Source: Vanessa cardui | Taxonomy: Eukaryota > Arthropoda > Insecta > Lepidoptera > Nymphalidae | DNA length: 64,000 nt | NCBI RefSeq assembly: GCF_905220365.1 | Contig: NC_061124.1 | Location: 13,952,501-14,016,500 of the forward strand | Direction of reading: 5' to 3' | Shown here: positions 10,392 to 22,832 of the stretch, piece by piece | Layout: every line of letters begins with the position of its first letter | How positions within the stretch are numbered: position 1 is the stretch's first letter | Notes under the pieces: model-generated | The model's input: only the letters and a program-made list of their open reading frames with translations | The model's database searches: none | Told to the model about the DNA's origin: nothing | Position numbers and translations under genes: made by a program

Positions 10392-10826
10392 CGATTGGTA
10401 AATGTGGTATGTAAGTTTTTTGATTTTGACGACGAATTATTTTAATCAATTTTTTTTTAAATTATAATAGTAATTTGCAGATATTTTAGTAATTTTAGTT
10501 TTATAGTCAATGTAATAAACGTCATTTGTAACATAATCAGAATTAGTCGAATCTCTCTTGAAGAAACTACTGATTTATGACGCAGCAATCATGATGTCAT
10601 TGAAGTAAATAAAAAAAATCTATTTGAGTCTGAGTGGCAATATGTTTGGGTAAATATATATGACCTAACTATGTTACACAAAGTTGTTAAGCAAAAATAA
10701 CTTTTATGAAAATAAGTAGAACGGGTCAGCAGACCTGACGCGACTTATTGGATCCAAGCCGAAGTAATGAAACAGAGTCATGTGATGTTAATATAACATT
10801 CTAATATTATCACATTCAGAAATAAG
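10392..10826. other. No recognisable feature
   Basis: AT-rich unique-looking sequence between two MITEs. Confidence 0.4.
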
Positions 10827-11174
10827 TATAGTACAACACAACTTAGATGTAGCATTGGCAAAATTCGTAAAACCGATCACTGACGATTTATACAACCAAT
10901 AGAAGTAGCTCCCTATCCCGCCATTCGACGCTATTCGTCGCTATAGATTCTCGCGTCAGTTCAACCCGAGACAGCAAGTGAATGATTTACATTCATTATT
11001 CATACGACATGTCAAATTGACGAATAGATATACGATAATACAATTTATTACGTTTGTGTAAAGATCATACTTACATAAGAAATAAATATTGATAATTGGG
11101 AGAGCGTACTTAACTCAGATGTGATCGGTTTTACGAATTTTGACGATGCTACATCTAAGTTGTGTTGTATTATA
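10827..11174. mobile_element. MITE with ~53 bp TIRs, possible TA duplication
   Basis: 'acaacacaacttagatgtag' and 'aaaattcgtaaaaccgatca' at 10833-10880 are repeated inverted at 11121-11172, with only a few mismatches. Both edges read TA, consistent with a TA target site of the Tc1/mariner or Harbinger-with-TA type, but TA edges are weak evidence in AT-rich DNA. The interior lacks coding capacity. Confidence 0.8.
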
Positions 11175-11492
11175 TTTCCACCTACTATGCCACAGCTTAG
11201 ACACACATGACCTTTCCAGATAATAATATTGAAGTTGTCTCTGTTTGAATAGACAATTGTCCGACTTCAAATGCTGGTCTCGTTCTGTCCACGGTAGTTC
11301 CACAGGTCACATGTAAGGCTTAGGTTACATTAAATATTTATTCAATACCGACAATTGCAGCGAGTATCTTGTACGGAGTTGAAATACATTTTTAAATTTC
11401 TTTAAAGCCACTGTGATATCTTGAAAGACTGGCGATGTTTTAGAAATGAATCGAGTGTGCTTAAGAGTTTTCTTGGCTGCTTTTAGGTTTTT
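11175..11492. other. No recognisable feature
   Basis: Spacer without repeat signature. The minus-strand 80-codon ORF overlapping its end is partly SINE-derived. Confidence 0.4.
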
Positions 11493-11789
11493 ACTTGGTA
11501 GCAGGGCTTTGTGCAAGCCCACCTGGGTTGGTACCACCCACTTCACAGATATTCTACCGCTAAGCAACAGTACGCAGTATTGTTGTGTTCCGGTTTGAAG
11601 GGTGAGTGAGCCAGTGTTACTACAGACACAAGGAACATATCATCTTAGTTCTTAAGGTTGGTGGCGCATTGACGATGTAACGAATAGTTACCTTCTATTT
11701 TCTTTCAGCGTCTTGTCTATGGATGATGATGATCACTTACCATCAAAGGGTCCATATGCTCGTCCGCCAACCTATTTCATAAAAAATAG
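11493..11789 (+). mobile_element. SINE family B, nearly full length
   Basis: Complete block order from 'cttggtagcagggctttgtg' to 'gctcgtccgccaacctattt' and an A-rich tail. Only minor substitutions compared with the 212 and 27631 copies. Confidence 0.85.
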
Positions 11790-13102
11790 GTATAAAAGAT
11801 ATCAACAAAAATTCATGTACATATTACATAATTTTGGTGTCAAATTTCTTTCCACAAAATGAATACTACTAAGAATACTCGAAAACTTTACGATTATCGA
11901 GTATCGATATCGAGAGAAGTATTCGATTAAAGAGAGACAAGAGTAAGTGCTAAGATACGAATATGACAGCCACGGTATACTAAGCCTTATTTTCTTATTT
12001 TCAGATAAACGAATAACTATCCTAGGTATTCATACGGTAATATCAACTTATATCCGTATAACAATATTCTTCAATTCCTTTCATAGGGTATATTCGATTT
12101 TTCTTTCTTTAACCGTTTCCATTGTCAATAGAATCAGAGAATTTACTGGTAATCTATATGCTAATATGAGCCTTATCTTATTGTGTTAAGAACTGAATTC
12201 CTGTGTATTTATAAATTAAATTTATATGAGATGTTGGAAGGCTCGTTTTATAGTAAACAGATATTTAAACCTTATTTTAAACGATTTCATACGCGTGTGC
12301 AAAGTTTAATCTTGAACCTTAGTCCAATAGAAATAGAAGTCACTATCTTATTTGTTGTATAATTGACATGGACCCTTTTGTACTCTTTGTAACATGTTTC
12401 AATAAAAACAGAAACACATCGCAGAACGCTATCAAGAAATGCCTAAAAGTGAAATGCGACATTAGAAAACACGTTTCGAAAAACATTTAGTCTAGTCGAG
12501 TTTCAATATTTTCACTAGTGAAATACGAAGTGAGTTCTTTCAGAATAGCATCGCGAATCTTATTTGAAGCTGGTGAAGTATTTACTGTTGGTATTAGCTT
12601 GGACAGATTCTTACTATCTCACTCAATAGTTAATCTACCGTGTGACTTTAAATGAAAGTAAATATAAAATAGTTATATAGTTGGATGGATCCAACTTTAA
12701 AATTATGCATGCTAAACAAAATTAGTCAGTCACAATTCAAAATTTAAGCCGCAAAATTATATTTCCGGTTCATCACATAATTAATTATTACATTGAAAAA
12801 TTTCGTTCATCAATATTTCTAGTTATTAGATAAACATCTGACAATTTCAACAAAAGTAATACTATCAGCGTTTAATTAATTTTTCACTATAAAGAGAAAG
12901 AACTAAACTCGAAGTTTTTATTAATAGTTTAGTTATAATAGTTTCTGCAAAAGTCACACTACATTACCTCGTTGTCCCCGCTTTTGAATTATATAATCGG
13001 CTAAATTAATACTTTTATTTTGCAGATGCTTATTATTTTTTTGCAGTTCGTGACTCTAGTCGTAGTCCATGTTTTTCAATAAGTAGCGACACAGCGGTAC
13101 TG
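11790..13102. other. No recognisable feature
   Basis: AT-rich. An 80-codon ORF at 11947-12189 has no recognisable motif and low-complexity hydrophobic composition. Confidence 0.5.
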
Positions 13103-13355
13103 GGTGTTAGGACTTTGTGCAAATTCGTTTGCATAGGTATCTCCTTCTCATCTGATATTCTACCTCTAACAGCATTACTAAGTATTTTTATGTTCCGGTT
13201 AGAAGGGCTAGTAAGGTAGTAGTATAATTTCAAACATAGGGCAAATATATTTTGGTGAACTCAGGAATGCATATTACGATGGTGGTGACCATTTACCATC
13301 GTGTGACTGTGTATCGTGTTATCGCCCATCTGTCTGCCAAAATCATAAAAAAGCA
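13103..13355 (+). mobile_element. SINE family B, degraded
   Basis: 'ggactttgtgcaa', 'tgatattctacc', 'gttccggttagaagggc' and 'ggtgaccatttaccatc' retain the family's order. Many substitutions indicate an older insertion. Confidence 0.65.
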
Positions 13356-14412
13356 CGAAAATTATTCATACATAGTTTATAGAAACAATCTCTACAGTTT
13401 TAATATCCAAGTGGATATAACTTAATAACGGCTCTCCGTCTCTACTTCAGCATAGAAAATATTTACGAAACGATTTCTGTGACGAATATGAAAACTTCAC
13501 AGGCATTAATTTCCTGAATGGACCTTTGTTACCGTTTCTTTGAAGTCGAATGCGTACACTTTAATATCGGACTCGTAACTGTTGAATATATTAAAAGTTA
13601 TTAGACTGGAAATAACTATTGGAGATATTATTTAGCTTCTAATGGGATGACGATTCCAATTATATGTTTATTTAATATTTGGCTGAGTGTCTTTCGTCGG
13701 TTCTTTTCGGGTCTGAGGATAATCGTAAATTAAGATTCCGATTCCGACTTTGAAATAAAAATGCTTTTTACATATTTTTGCTAATGAAGATGCCGCTGAT
13801 CAAATGGGCTATATGATAATGAGTGGTCACGACTATCCGTAGTCATTGGTGCTGGTAGTCAATGCCGCGATGCAAATGAATCACCGAAGCTGGAACACAA
13901 CAATCCTAAGTGTAACTGTTTGTTGATAGAATATCTGATAAGGAGGTGGTACATACCGAGACGGGTTTTTTCAATCATCAAGTATCTTACCTTCTACATT
14001 TTTGTAATCCAACAGCATGACAAATTCTACTTGTTCCGATGATTCCAGGATTTTTACATTTGAAAATCGGCAAGCTATAATATATAATATATAAATAAGC
14101 AAGCAATAAACGTAAAGCTAGCCATTATAACCATTATGCAATAAATATATGGAGCTATAATATCCCATTGGATTAGTGAAATGGAATATGCTCCTTAATA
14201 GGAAGAACTTGCCCAACCGTCGGACTATTACGAGCGTTAATTTTTTAACGTATATATCTAAAATACAAAATTTTTATCCCAAATGAGCTATATAAGTAAC
14301 AACTCACTACAGTTTTGAAAAGTTTATATGTGAGACAGTGTATTTAAGGGACAATATTTTGAGAATATAACGTACTGCTTGTAGCAAGATAATCTATCTA
14401 TAAGACACTACA
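13356..14412. other. No gene; possible LINE-tail scrap at 13688
   Basis: 'gtcggttcttttcgggtctg' near 13697 resembles the '...ccggttcttctcagg...' block of the LINE tail at 57.1 kb. Nothing else is recognisable. Confidence 0.35.
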
Positions 14413-14713
14413 CTACCCGAGATGGCCCAGTGCCTAGAACGTGTGCAATGGGCATCTAAGCTGATGATTACGTGTTTAAATGTTAAAAATAGTGGCTCTT
14501 ATATGGGTATGCGCCACTAATTTTGTAACGTGCTTAGTTTGTGCTTATAATTCATATAATTGCAATGAAATTCTGCCACATGTGTCCAACACGCATTGGA
14601 GTTTATTCCACTGCATTGAATATTAAAATCTAAATAAATCTCCAAACCTTCTTTTGAAAAGGGAGAGGAAGCTTTAGCCCAGGGACATTTAAGAGCTGTT
14701 ACTTTACTTTACT
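14413..14713 (+). mobile_element. SINE family A, degraded
   Basis: The head 'cgagatggcccagtgcctag', the middle 'gaaattctgccacatgtg' and the tail 'ctgttactttactttact' are present in order. Substitutions are heavy and there is an internal rearrangement after the A box. Confidence 0.7.
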
Positions 14714-15278
14714 GTACTATAAATTTATCAGGCAAAGTAGCTGTCGTCGTTTTGAAAAGTTTTGCAAACTTCTTTTGATATAAATATTCTTTTGCCCTAG
14801 TTTTACCAACAAAGTTTTACTGTGATATAAACTCAGAATATAATAATTAAATGAGTTTTTAGAAGCATTTACATAATTAACATTAAATATAAATAAACTA
14901 GTGCTGCGCGCGGTTTCGCGTGAGCTATTTATTGATAAGCAAAATGTCATGATATATATTTTTTAAATTGGATCATGACTTCAGGAGCATTTTACAAATA
15001 AAATAAATATTACCCATTTGTAATATTAGTAGAAACATGTGAGATAAAATTATTTGTTTTGAGATGAAAGAATGAACGTTCCACTAAATGGGTCTACTTC
15101 ATATATTTAAGATGATATAATGGCACACAGATCAAGGGGAGAGTTTATTGACCGTAAGCATCTGGTACAAGTATTTTTATATTAGCAACAAAATATAAGA
15201 TTCAGTATTGACAATATTTACGCGGTGTCTTTGATGACCGGTTTAAAACAAAATAATTTAAATAATATAAAACATATA
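14714..15278. other. No gene; short LINE-like scrap at 14900
   Basis: 'actagtgctgcgcgcggttt' at 14898-14917 resembles the 5' edge of common lepidopteran LINE-tail repeats. The rest is AT-rich. Confidence 0.35.
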
Positions 15279-15577
15279 TGAGCCAACATGGCCCAGTGGT
15301 TAGAACACGTGCATCTTAACCGATGATTTAATACCCAGGCAAGCACAACTGAATATTCATGTGCTTAATTTGTGTTTATAATTCATCTCGTGCTCGGCGG
15401 TGAAGGAAAACATCGCGAGGAAACCTGCATGTGCAACCACGAAATTTTACCACAAGTGCATTCCATCAACCCGCATTGGAACAGCATGGTGGAATATGAT
15501 CCAAACCCTCCCCTTAACGGAAGAGGACGCCTTAGCCAGCAGTAGGAAATTTACAGGCTTTTACTTACTTTATTTCA
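15279..15577 (+). mobile_element. SINE family A
   Basis: The head 'gagccaacatggcccagtgg', the reduced B-box region, 'ttcatctcgtgctcggcggt' and the 'gcattggaacagcatggtgg' core are all present, ending in a T-rich tail. The short ORF read across it is SINE sequence. Confidence 0.8.
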
Positions 15578-16257
15578 AGAAGAAAACAAAGCCGTCACCC
15601 TAATTTGGGGTTAAATTGTCCACTTATAAATTCTCAGTCATAATTCTCTTCCCAATAATTCCCCATTTCCAATTTCTTTAAGCATACGAATTTTGCTTTT
15701 ACATATAGTGCTTACTATGAGACGGTTTACAGAGACAATACAGAATTATAGGCAAAAAACATTAATCTACTGAAAACTTTAAAGTATGTATTATGTATGA
15801 TTTGAACACGTGACCTGAAATCAAGATTGTGCCGTTTCATCACTGAGCCAAGATGGCTCGAGTGACGGGTGTAAGAAGGTCTTTCGGTTGGCAGAGAATT
15901 ATTAATGTACAACACGTTTAATGTCCCCAAGTTTGTCACTGTACAAAGACAGATGTGTCCACGTACTATCAGCCCATATTTCTCTACGTTCCCGCTAAAA
16001 GATTAGGAATCTATATAAGTTATTATGATTACCTTCCATTCTCAATATACGTTACTTAAAAAAATATAAAAAAGTATAGCCTTCTTAAATATATTTTTGA
16101 CGAAGGAAAAAGAGGAAGTACGAGATATAAGATTGTGTGAAAGAATATATGGCTGAGAAGAGTGAAGACATCAGAAAGAGAAGTATGGAAGAAAAAGAAT
16201 TACTGCGTCATCTCCAAAAAAATTGGGATAAGGGCAGGAGAATGATGAAGTTTTTTT
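15578..16257. other. No recognisable feature
   Basis: A worn tRNA-like antisense piece may lie at 15800-15860 ('gatttgaacacgtgacct'), too diverged to assign. No conserved ORF. Confidence 0.35.
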
Positions 16258-16490
16258 TTTTTTTTAATTAGGAAACTCGGTGTATGCCTTCGTGAAAGTC
16301 CGTCTGATTTGATACTACTCACTCATCAAATAATAATCGGTATTGTTGTGTTCTGGTTTGAAGTGTGAGTTATTCGGAGTCACTACAGGGCCGCATTGGT
16401 GTAATATAAGGAATGGTTAATATTTCTCGTAGCGCTATTTCTCATGGGGGCTGTAAACCCTCGGCATCAGGTGGACCATACGTTAGTAAA
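16258..16490 (+). mobile_element. SINE family B, degraded
   Basis: 'gtattgttgtgttctggttt', 'ataaggaatggttaatattt' and 'catcaggtggaccatacg' follow the family order after a T-rich run. The head is worn. Confidence 0.6.
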
Positions 16491-18109
16491 TCAATACTTT
16501 AAACAGTATTTCATTACGTATTGTACACACCTTGAAACCAATGGTTAATGGCGTCACGCAGGGAAACTTGACAAAACGGTAATGCTGTGTAGTAGATGTA
16601 CGCTCCACCCTATCGACCACGCTTTGAGCCAAAGTGCGATGTCATGCCAGACACCCTATGGTTGAATTTCATTTTCGAATGACGAGCTTCGGCTAGTGAT
16701 GGTTGAAATATCACCCAGTGACTTCATAAAGACCAATAAGATCGGAATTAATAACACAGTCAGAAGAAAGTAAATTTATAATAAATACATGTTTAACTAC
16801 GGAACGGTAAATTTAAAATAAACATTGCAAAATGTTCGTTATGTAAATTTAGTTTATTACTTCAGCAGTATAATCTTTACCTTACTTTTGTATTATAAAC
16901 AAAACTCTTTATTCGAATGTTAATTAAATTAGCTTATAATATTAAACGCGATACAATGGAGTCTTCTGAATGTTAGCATAAAACAGATTTAGTGATTGTG
17001 TCAAGCGAAAACCGCCTCTATTATAAATGTGGGTAAACTTTAATTGATCCATTTTTCCGTGCTACAGTTAAATTGTACCTCGTATATAATACGTGAGACT
17101 CATCAATACTGACCGACTTTCCGGATTTATTTCACGGAACGGCTAGCAATTTTACATTTGTCCAGCTCGAACCGTTCTAAAGCGAAAAAAAATGTTTTTG
17201 AATACAGAAAATAAATTAAAAAAAAAGAATATTTAATACGTCATACTCATGACTTTGTCGTTTATGATAGAATGATATTGGTTTTATAACCCTGGTTATT
17301 TATTTTTCGGTATGAAAGTTAATCACAGTTTCGTTTTAATATTTTTTTATCGTACATTTGTATGGAGCGTTGAAAGCTAAAAACGCGAGGAATTAGGATC
17401 GTATTGCAACCTTCACATTGAAAATTAACATGTGTTGTAAACCTCGACGCAATGTGCTATTGTAGTGCTCTATTTTTTGACGCTTGACCTCAAGCATACT
17501 TATGGTAAGTATGATTGCTTGAGAATTTGCGAAAGTTTGCGAATTGCGTAAAATTTTCGAATACTTCGAAGAACTCACTCGTCTTGGAGATAGATTATAA
17601 TGTCGATAATTTAAAATTGACGTCTAATTTGCATTTTTCAGGTGAATTTCTGCCAAATAATTTATCCGTAACACACGTGAAGCAAGTAAGAAAGACAAGC
17701 AGCCGAATACGACTTTTCCAAAAGAGTAGAGATATTTAAAGGCTATTTCTATAATGAGCTAAAATAAAATGTGTCTATGAAAATCAAAATATTCTTAATC
17801 CAAGTAGCATTCGTTAAAGCACCTTTGATATTATTGATCATACTCTAAATCATCAGGCATATTAGAAGATCTGTGTGTAAGTAGTATTTATTATTCTTTA
17901 CTTCTGCTCCCATCCATATTGAAGCATGAACTCGGAGCATGCAGCAAGAAGCTTTAACCATTGTCCTCAAAAAGGAGGGGGGGTTAGTTAGTAGGTGCAG
18001 CTTTGTGTCTTATAATTTTGTGCATCGTAATAAATCGAAGCTGAATGTTATAGACTAGAATTTGATATATTTAAGCATCTAGAAAATAATTGAAGATCTA
18101 TTAAGCCTT
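16491..18109. other. No recognisable feature
   Basis: Two overlapping short ORFs on opposite strands at 17393-17739 have no known motif. There is a short inverted pair 'caagcatactta'/'taagtatgattgcttg' near 17492. No SINE. Confidence 0.45.
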
Positions 18110-18212
18110 CAAGAAAAGAGCGTACTCCTTTCTTAAAGGCCGGCATCGCACCTGCAAGCCCCCTGGTGTTGGAGATGTGCATGGGCGGTGTAGTCACTTT
18201 CCATCAGGTGAT
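18110..18212 (+). mobile_element. Short repeat family D
   Basis: 'ttcaagaaaagagcgtactc', 'aaaggccggcatcgcacctg' and 'cactttccatcaggtga' are in family order. The 5' part is missing. Confidence 0.6.
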
Positions 18213-18774
18213 CCTCCTGAAAATATTTGCAGTTTCGAAAAAGTCTTTTACATTTATTTTTAAAGTCACCTCTATTTTGTTTGGTAAGCTACTCTATAAG
18301 TATTCTATTCTCTCGTTAGCTATTTAACACTCCCAGCACCAATTTATGCTGCTAACCTAATTACATTTTGTAACGAATTCTGTTTAGTTCAAGTCATCCC
18401 GAGTGTCGTAGCGAATTGGATGAAACGATTTCGCGGAACAACAAAATGGTTCCCTGTTTTATATGAATTTCGAAGTGGCATTCTATCTTATAAAGAAACT
18501 CTTGAAATAAAAATAAAATATTAAATACGCACAATATGCATATTAAGTACCTAAGATGTTAATTACAATACAGATAATGTAAAGTATTAATGTAAACTAA
18601 GACATAAAAATAAGACCAGGATTCATAATTTATAATGGAATGACAAAACAGTAAAAAAAAGTAAGTCTCGTTACTGGTCACAACTGACTATATACTTCGG
18701 CACTGTAAGAAATACATTGCCAGAGAAAAAAAAAGTAAAATCGAACCACTCTGTGGAACCAAATGTTACTGGCA
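18213..18774. other. No recognisable feature
   Basis: AT-rich spacer between two family D copies. Confidence 0.4.
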
Positions 18775-18916
18775 GTTTTTCCTAACCGATACGACATGGG
18801 AACCTTCAAGAAAAGAACGTATTCCTTCCATAAAGGCAAGGCAGATGTCCACGGGCGGTGGAAGTCACTTTCCATCAGGTGAGCCTCCTGCTCGTTTGCC
18901 AACTATAACATAAAAA
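18775..18916 (+). mobile_element. Short repeat family D, internally deleted
   Basis: It runs from 'ccgatacgacatgggaacct' to 'gctcgtttgccaactataac' but lacks the 'ccggcaacgcacctgc...ggtgtt' segment seen at 1072 and 49930. Confidence 0.6.
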
Positions 18917-19370
18917 CAGATATTCTGATAGATCTATTAAAAGAAAAAAAAGAATATTGGTGAAAATAAATAAAATATAAACAGCGAATACGAAAACCAT
19001 TTTCCTTTAATGTAATTAAGATACCAGTTGTATTGCGTTTCCAGACTGTCAGTCGTGCATAATTGATACATTTCGCGCTGCGGTAAACAATTTTAAATTT
19101 GCATATTTAATACACTCGTTAATATATATTTGGTTTGTCAAGCGCTTGCGTGGTTATGTATTGAATTGTTTGTCCAGTGGCAATGATGGCGTGAGATCCA
19201 ATGTTTTAAATACAAAATCAGACCAGCTACTAGCTTTCCCATTAACAGTTCAGATGCGGACTTGGTTGTATACACGTCACGGTAAGATTACAAAATTAAT
19301 TATTATTATTAATTCTATCGAAATATTGTGAACTGCGAAATATGATTGCAATTTGACGTATTATTTATCG
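18917..19370. other. No recognisable feature
   Basis: AT-rich. The 61-codon ORF here has no recognisable motif. Confidence 0.4.
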
Positions 19371-19516
19371 CTATATTGTAATCTATCGAAGTTAAACCGT
19401 TAGATTACAATCTGTCCCGCGTCAAATTGTCAACTGTCGAAAGCTCTTCCTTATTGGCCGATCTGACGAGATAGATTGTAATCTAACTAATTTAGTAATC
19501 TTACGGTGATATAAAC
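19371..19516. repeat. Small MITE-like repeat with 'gattacaatct' blocks
   Basis: 'gttagattacaatctgtccc' and inverted 'agattgtaatctaac' are followed by 'aatcttacggtgatata', matching 582-716. A short palindromic non-autonomous element is likely. Confidence 0.5.
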
Positions 19517-19960
19517 ATTCGTGCTTCAGAAATTACGTGAAGTTTAGGTTCTGGGCCATATCTTTCGCTAGCTATGTTAGTTAACTGACCAAATCAAACT
19601 GCTGAAATAGGAAGTGCAGAAGTATGTACGTGCCTCTACGTGCATTCATACACTTAAAATAAACATGCTATCCGAAATTTGTTCAACTTTTTTGTTTTAC
19701 ATATATGACGGGTAGCAAGATTATTTAGTTCAAGGTCATCTTCGTCATACATGTTCACAAAATAATACAACAAATAAATATCTGAATTACAGTATGCATA
19801 TTGATTTTTAGAATGTTTGATAGGACGCGACACCATCTGCCATATGCTTCTCGTTAGCTGACATTCCTTGTTTTTCTAACATGCCAAAGAGCGATTGATC
19901 TCACTAGGCATGATAAGAATCAAAGTATTTAATTATCTGACGCTGCAACATATACACATT
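19517..19960. other. No recognisable feature
   Basis: AT-rich spacer without conserved ORFs or repeat heads. Confidence 0.4.
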
Positions 19961-20214
19961 TAATGTTGTCTTAAATTTTCGCGATTATTACACATTTAAA
20001 TAAAACTAGTTATAACAGATTTGAATCTCGTATATTAATAATAATTTTTGACATCCCGACGTTTCGAGCACTTTACAGCGTTCGTGGTCACGGGTAGACT
20101 AAGGTGGCATTTGTCTATTCGAAGAACAAAAGAATATTATTTACAAATAATATTCTTTTGTTAATATATACATATACGCGATTCAAATTCGTTATAACTA
20201 TTTTTATTTAAATA
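19961..20214. mobile_element. Terminal-repeat element, possibly Penelope-like
   Basis: Inverted ends are 'atttaaataaaactagttat' at 19994 and its near complement ending about 20213. The interior reads 'gacatcccgacgtttcgagc' then 'gttcgtggtcacgggtagac', which on the minus strand gives 'gctcgaaacgtcgggatgtc'. I associate that sequence with Penelope-like terminal regions. The copy at 59860-60010 shares ends and the 'ttaaattttcgcgatta' flank. A perfect 34 bp palindrome lies inside. Confidence 0.55.
20127..20160. repeat. Perfect 34 bp palindrome
   Basis: 'caaaagaatattattt' and its exact reverse complement are separated by only AC. It could extrude as a hairpin or mark a replication or template-switch product. 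Confidence 0.9.
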
Positions 20215-20553
20215 TACACATTTATCTGGCATCACTAGAGATTTCGTAAATCTAAAATTGAAGTCTCTCTATATGCGAGCATATATGCTTGAATTTATTA
20301 TGCATATATGTTTTTGTATCGTGAGTTAATCTATACATGTGTACATATAGATTTACTCGTCACTAACTTCACATTTAAACCGATAAACCGACTTAGCCAA
20401 TATTATACTACTATACTTGTAAGCGTGTCAGTTATTGCATATCAGCAGTTGATAAAATAGATTGTAAATACAGTAAATCTACTTATATCATCTTGTAGTA
20501 CGTATGAGTACATATAATAAAAGAAATACCTCCATGAAGAAATAAATACTCAT
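20215..20553. other. AT-rich spacer with imperfect palindrome
   Basis: Around 20321-20363, 'gagttaatctata' and 'tatagatttactc' form an imperfect inverted pair. No gene. Confidence 0.4.
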
Positions 20554-20850
20554 AGTAAAGTAAAGTAAAGCCTTTAAATTTTCCACAGCTGGGCTAAGGT
20601 CTTCTCTTTTATTAGAGGATTTGGAACATATTCCACCACGCTGTTCCAATGCGGGTTGGTGGAATACACATGTGGCAGAATTGAAATTGAATAACACATG
20701 CAGGTTTCCTCACGATGTTTTCCTTCACCGCCGAGATGAATTATAAACACAAATTAAGCACATATATGTATATAGTGGTGCTTGCCTAGGCTTGAACCTG
20801 AAATCATCGGTTAAGATGCACGCGTTCTAACCATTTGGCCATCTCAGCCC
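20554..20850 (-). mobile_element. SINE family A, ACTTT-tail type
   Basis: The minus-strand head reads 'ctgagatggccaaatggtta' and it ends with 'tttactttactttact'. It is nearly full length, with an A-box mutation. Confidence 0.85.
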
Positions 20851-22832
20851 TCAGCATATATAGTAATTGTTCGTTATGAGGATCTCTCATTCTTAATATT
20901 CCCTTAAGAAGTTACTTACAAACACATACCTATTTTTTTTAAAACTTCAGGATTCTCGGTTTATATATTTTTTAATATATCATACAATGACAGACAAACA
21001 GTCGTAAACCTGTAAGATTAGAACCGCGGGCGATTGAAGTCGAACGACATAAAGATTGGTTCGGATCAATTTGCTTTTCAATTCCAACGGGACGGCAGGT
21101 CGAGATATATTACAGCGTTCCTAGTGAATAGTTAATTAACCGCTTAGGTTCAGAAAACCTTCGATATTTCCCAGAATTGGACTTAACCCCTCGAGAAATA
21201 CTAGCTATCTATGTTTCTGCAGTTTCTCGATGTTATTAACTTGTTTAATAAGCTTATACAAGTGACCCCCTTCAGCTTGAACTTTGCAAACCAAGTATGC
21301 GGAATACGCATTATTCTAATTAAAAAATATTATCATATTGTTGAATATTTGGAGTATTAGAATCGAATACAGTTGTGCAACCAAGATCTTAAGCATTATG
21401 ACGAAGAGAAATCTGTTTCGGCCAGAATTACTTATTTTTTTTAAAACCTATGTCACTCTTTTCGTGAAAATTAAATGCTCCGAAATTAAATGTTACAACC
21501 AAAATGATGGACAAATAATGAGGTACCTAACTGACGAGTGATTTGTCTGTAAAACAACCGCTCGCTACCGAATCAAATCAAAGTACCGACAAATTCTTTG
21601 TTGTACTGTCCATTTATAAAGGCAAATTAAAAAAATATATTTTATCTTTTAATAATGGAACTTACTAATTCAACTATGAGTACAGGTTGTAAAAATTTAT
21701 ATATGAAATTGGTTTTACCTAATGAGCACTATGCTATTAATTACATCATTAATATTTACTGTATAATAAAGTGCTCAATTAGTGATGCGGTAATTAATAG
21801 CTAATTTATCGATAAAGGTTTTGAATTTTTTTTTTTACGTCATGGTAGGAATTATGGACTAGCAAGGTTTAAAGCTGATAAAATCAGGCAAAGACGCTGA
21901 TATCAAAGAAGATAATGTTATTAATAATATACTAGTATGAAATGATTTAAAAAGTAGATAGTCGAAACTCAAAAAAAATTAAAAATGTTTAATTTATGAG
22001 AAATCACAACATACGTCATTCTTGAAATTTTGATATTGACAACCAAATCTTCTAAATTTTATAATTATTTTCGTTGTTATAATTATTTCAGGATTGAGTT
22101 CAAAGGTGAGTTTCGAGTTTCTTCTTACAAAATTACTCTATTCATTCATCATTTGTTAATAAAAATTATTCGTGTCTAATATACTTTAATAATATCACTA
22201 TAAAGTCTAAATTCGCTTACTGTATTAACTTAACAGGTGGGCAGTAATTAAAATTTAAAAACTATTTACATGACGGCATAAGACCGTTTGGTCCTCGGCA
22301 AACTAATTACGCATTAACTACACGTAACTTAATTAAATTTGATATCCCCGTTTGTAGTGCCTTAGTTAAATAAATGAATTCTAAATTTGAATTTTGAAAC
22401 GCAAGCTTGAATAAAACTATCACATTTATATTTGAAATAAGAATCTAATTTAATATTCTGTTCCATAACAGCAACATTTTTAATTGTTTTAAGTGCCATC
22501 CGAGCCGCCATTTTTAATTATAACCATTCAACGGTTAATTTAGTAAGAGATATCGTCAAATAATAGGTGAGAACATGCGATTATCCGCACTCAGTAACTT
22601 ATTATATCTGATCTTATGGTTGGTGGAATATTAACAAGATAAGAACCTTTAAAGAAGATGTTACAAGGTTTAAAAAAAGATTTTTCGAGACTACACCAAC
22701 GTGCATTCTCACAGTGTGTTGAAAATGGTTGATACTCTTATAAACTTAACTAATTTTCTCTTAATACCCAGAAGTGGTACCACTGACAGATTGTTATTTA
22801 TTGATGGAGAGTTTGAATTATTTAATACTGAA
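20851..22832. other. No gene recognised
   Basis: About 2 kb without SINEs. Short inverted pairs are interleaved at 21724-21801: 'gagcact'/'agtgctc' and 'gctattaattac'/'gtaattaatagc'. The 67-codon ORF at 21338 has no known motif. Confidence 0.45.

Noticed and set aside
21724..21801. Interleaved inverted pairs as an RNA pseudoknot.
   Set aside because: The two stems are 7 and 12 bp in AT-rich DNA with no other sign of an RNA gene. Chance is likely.
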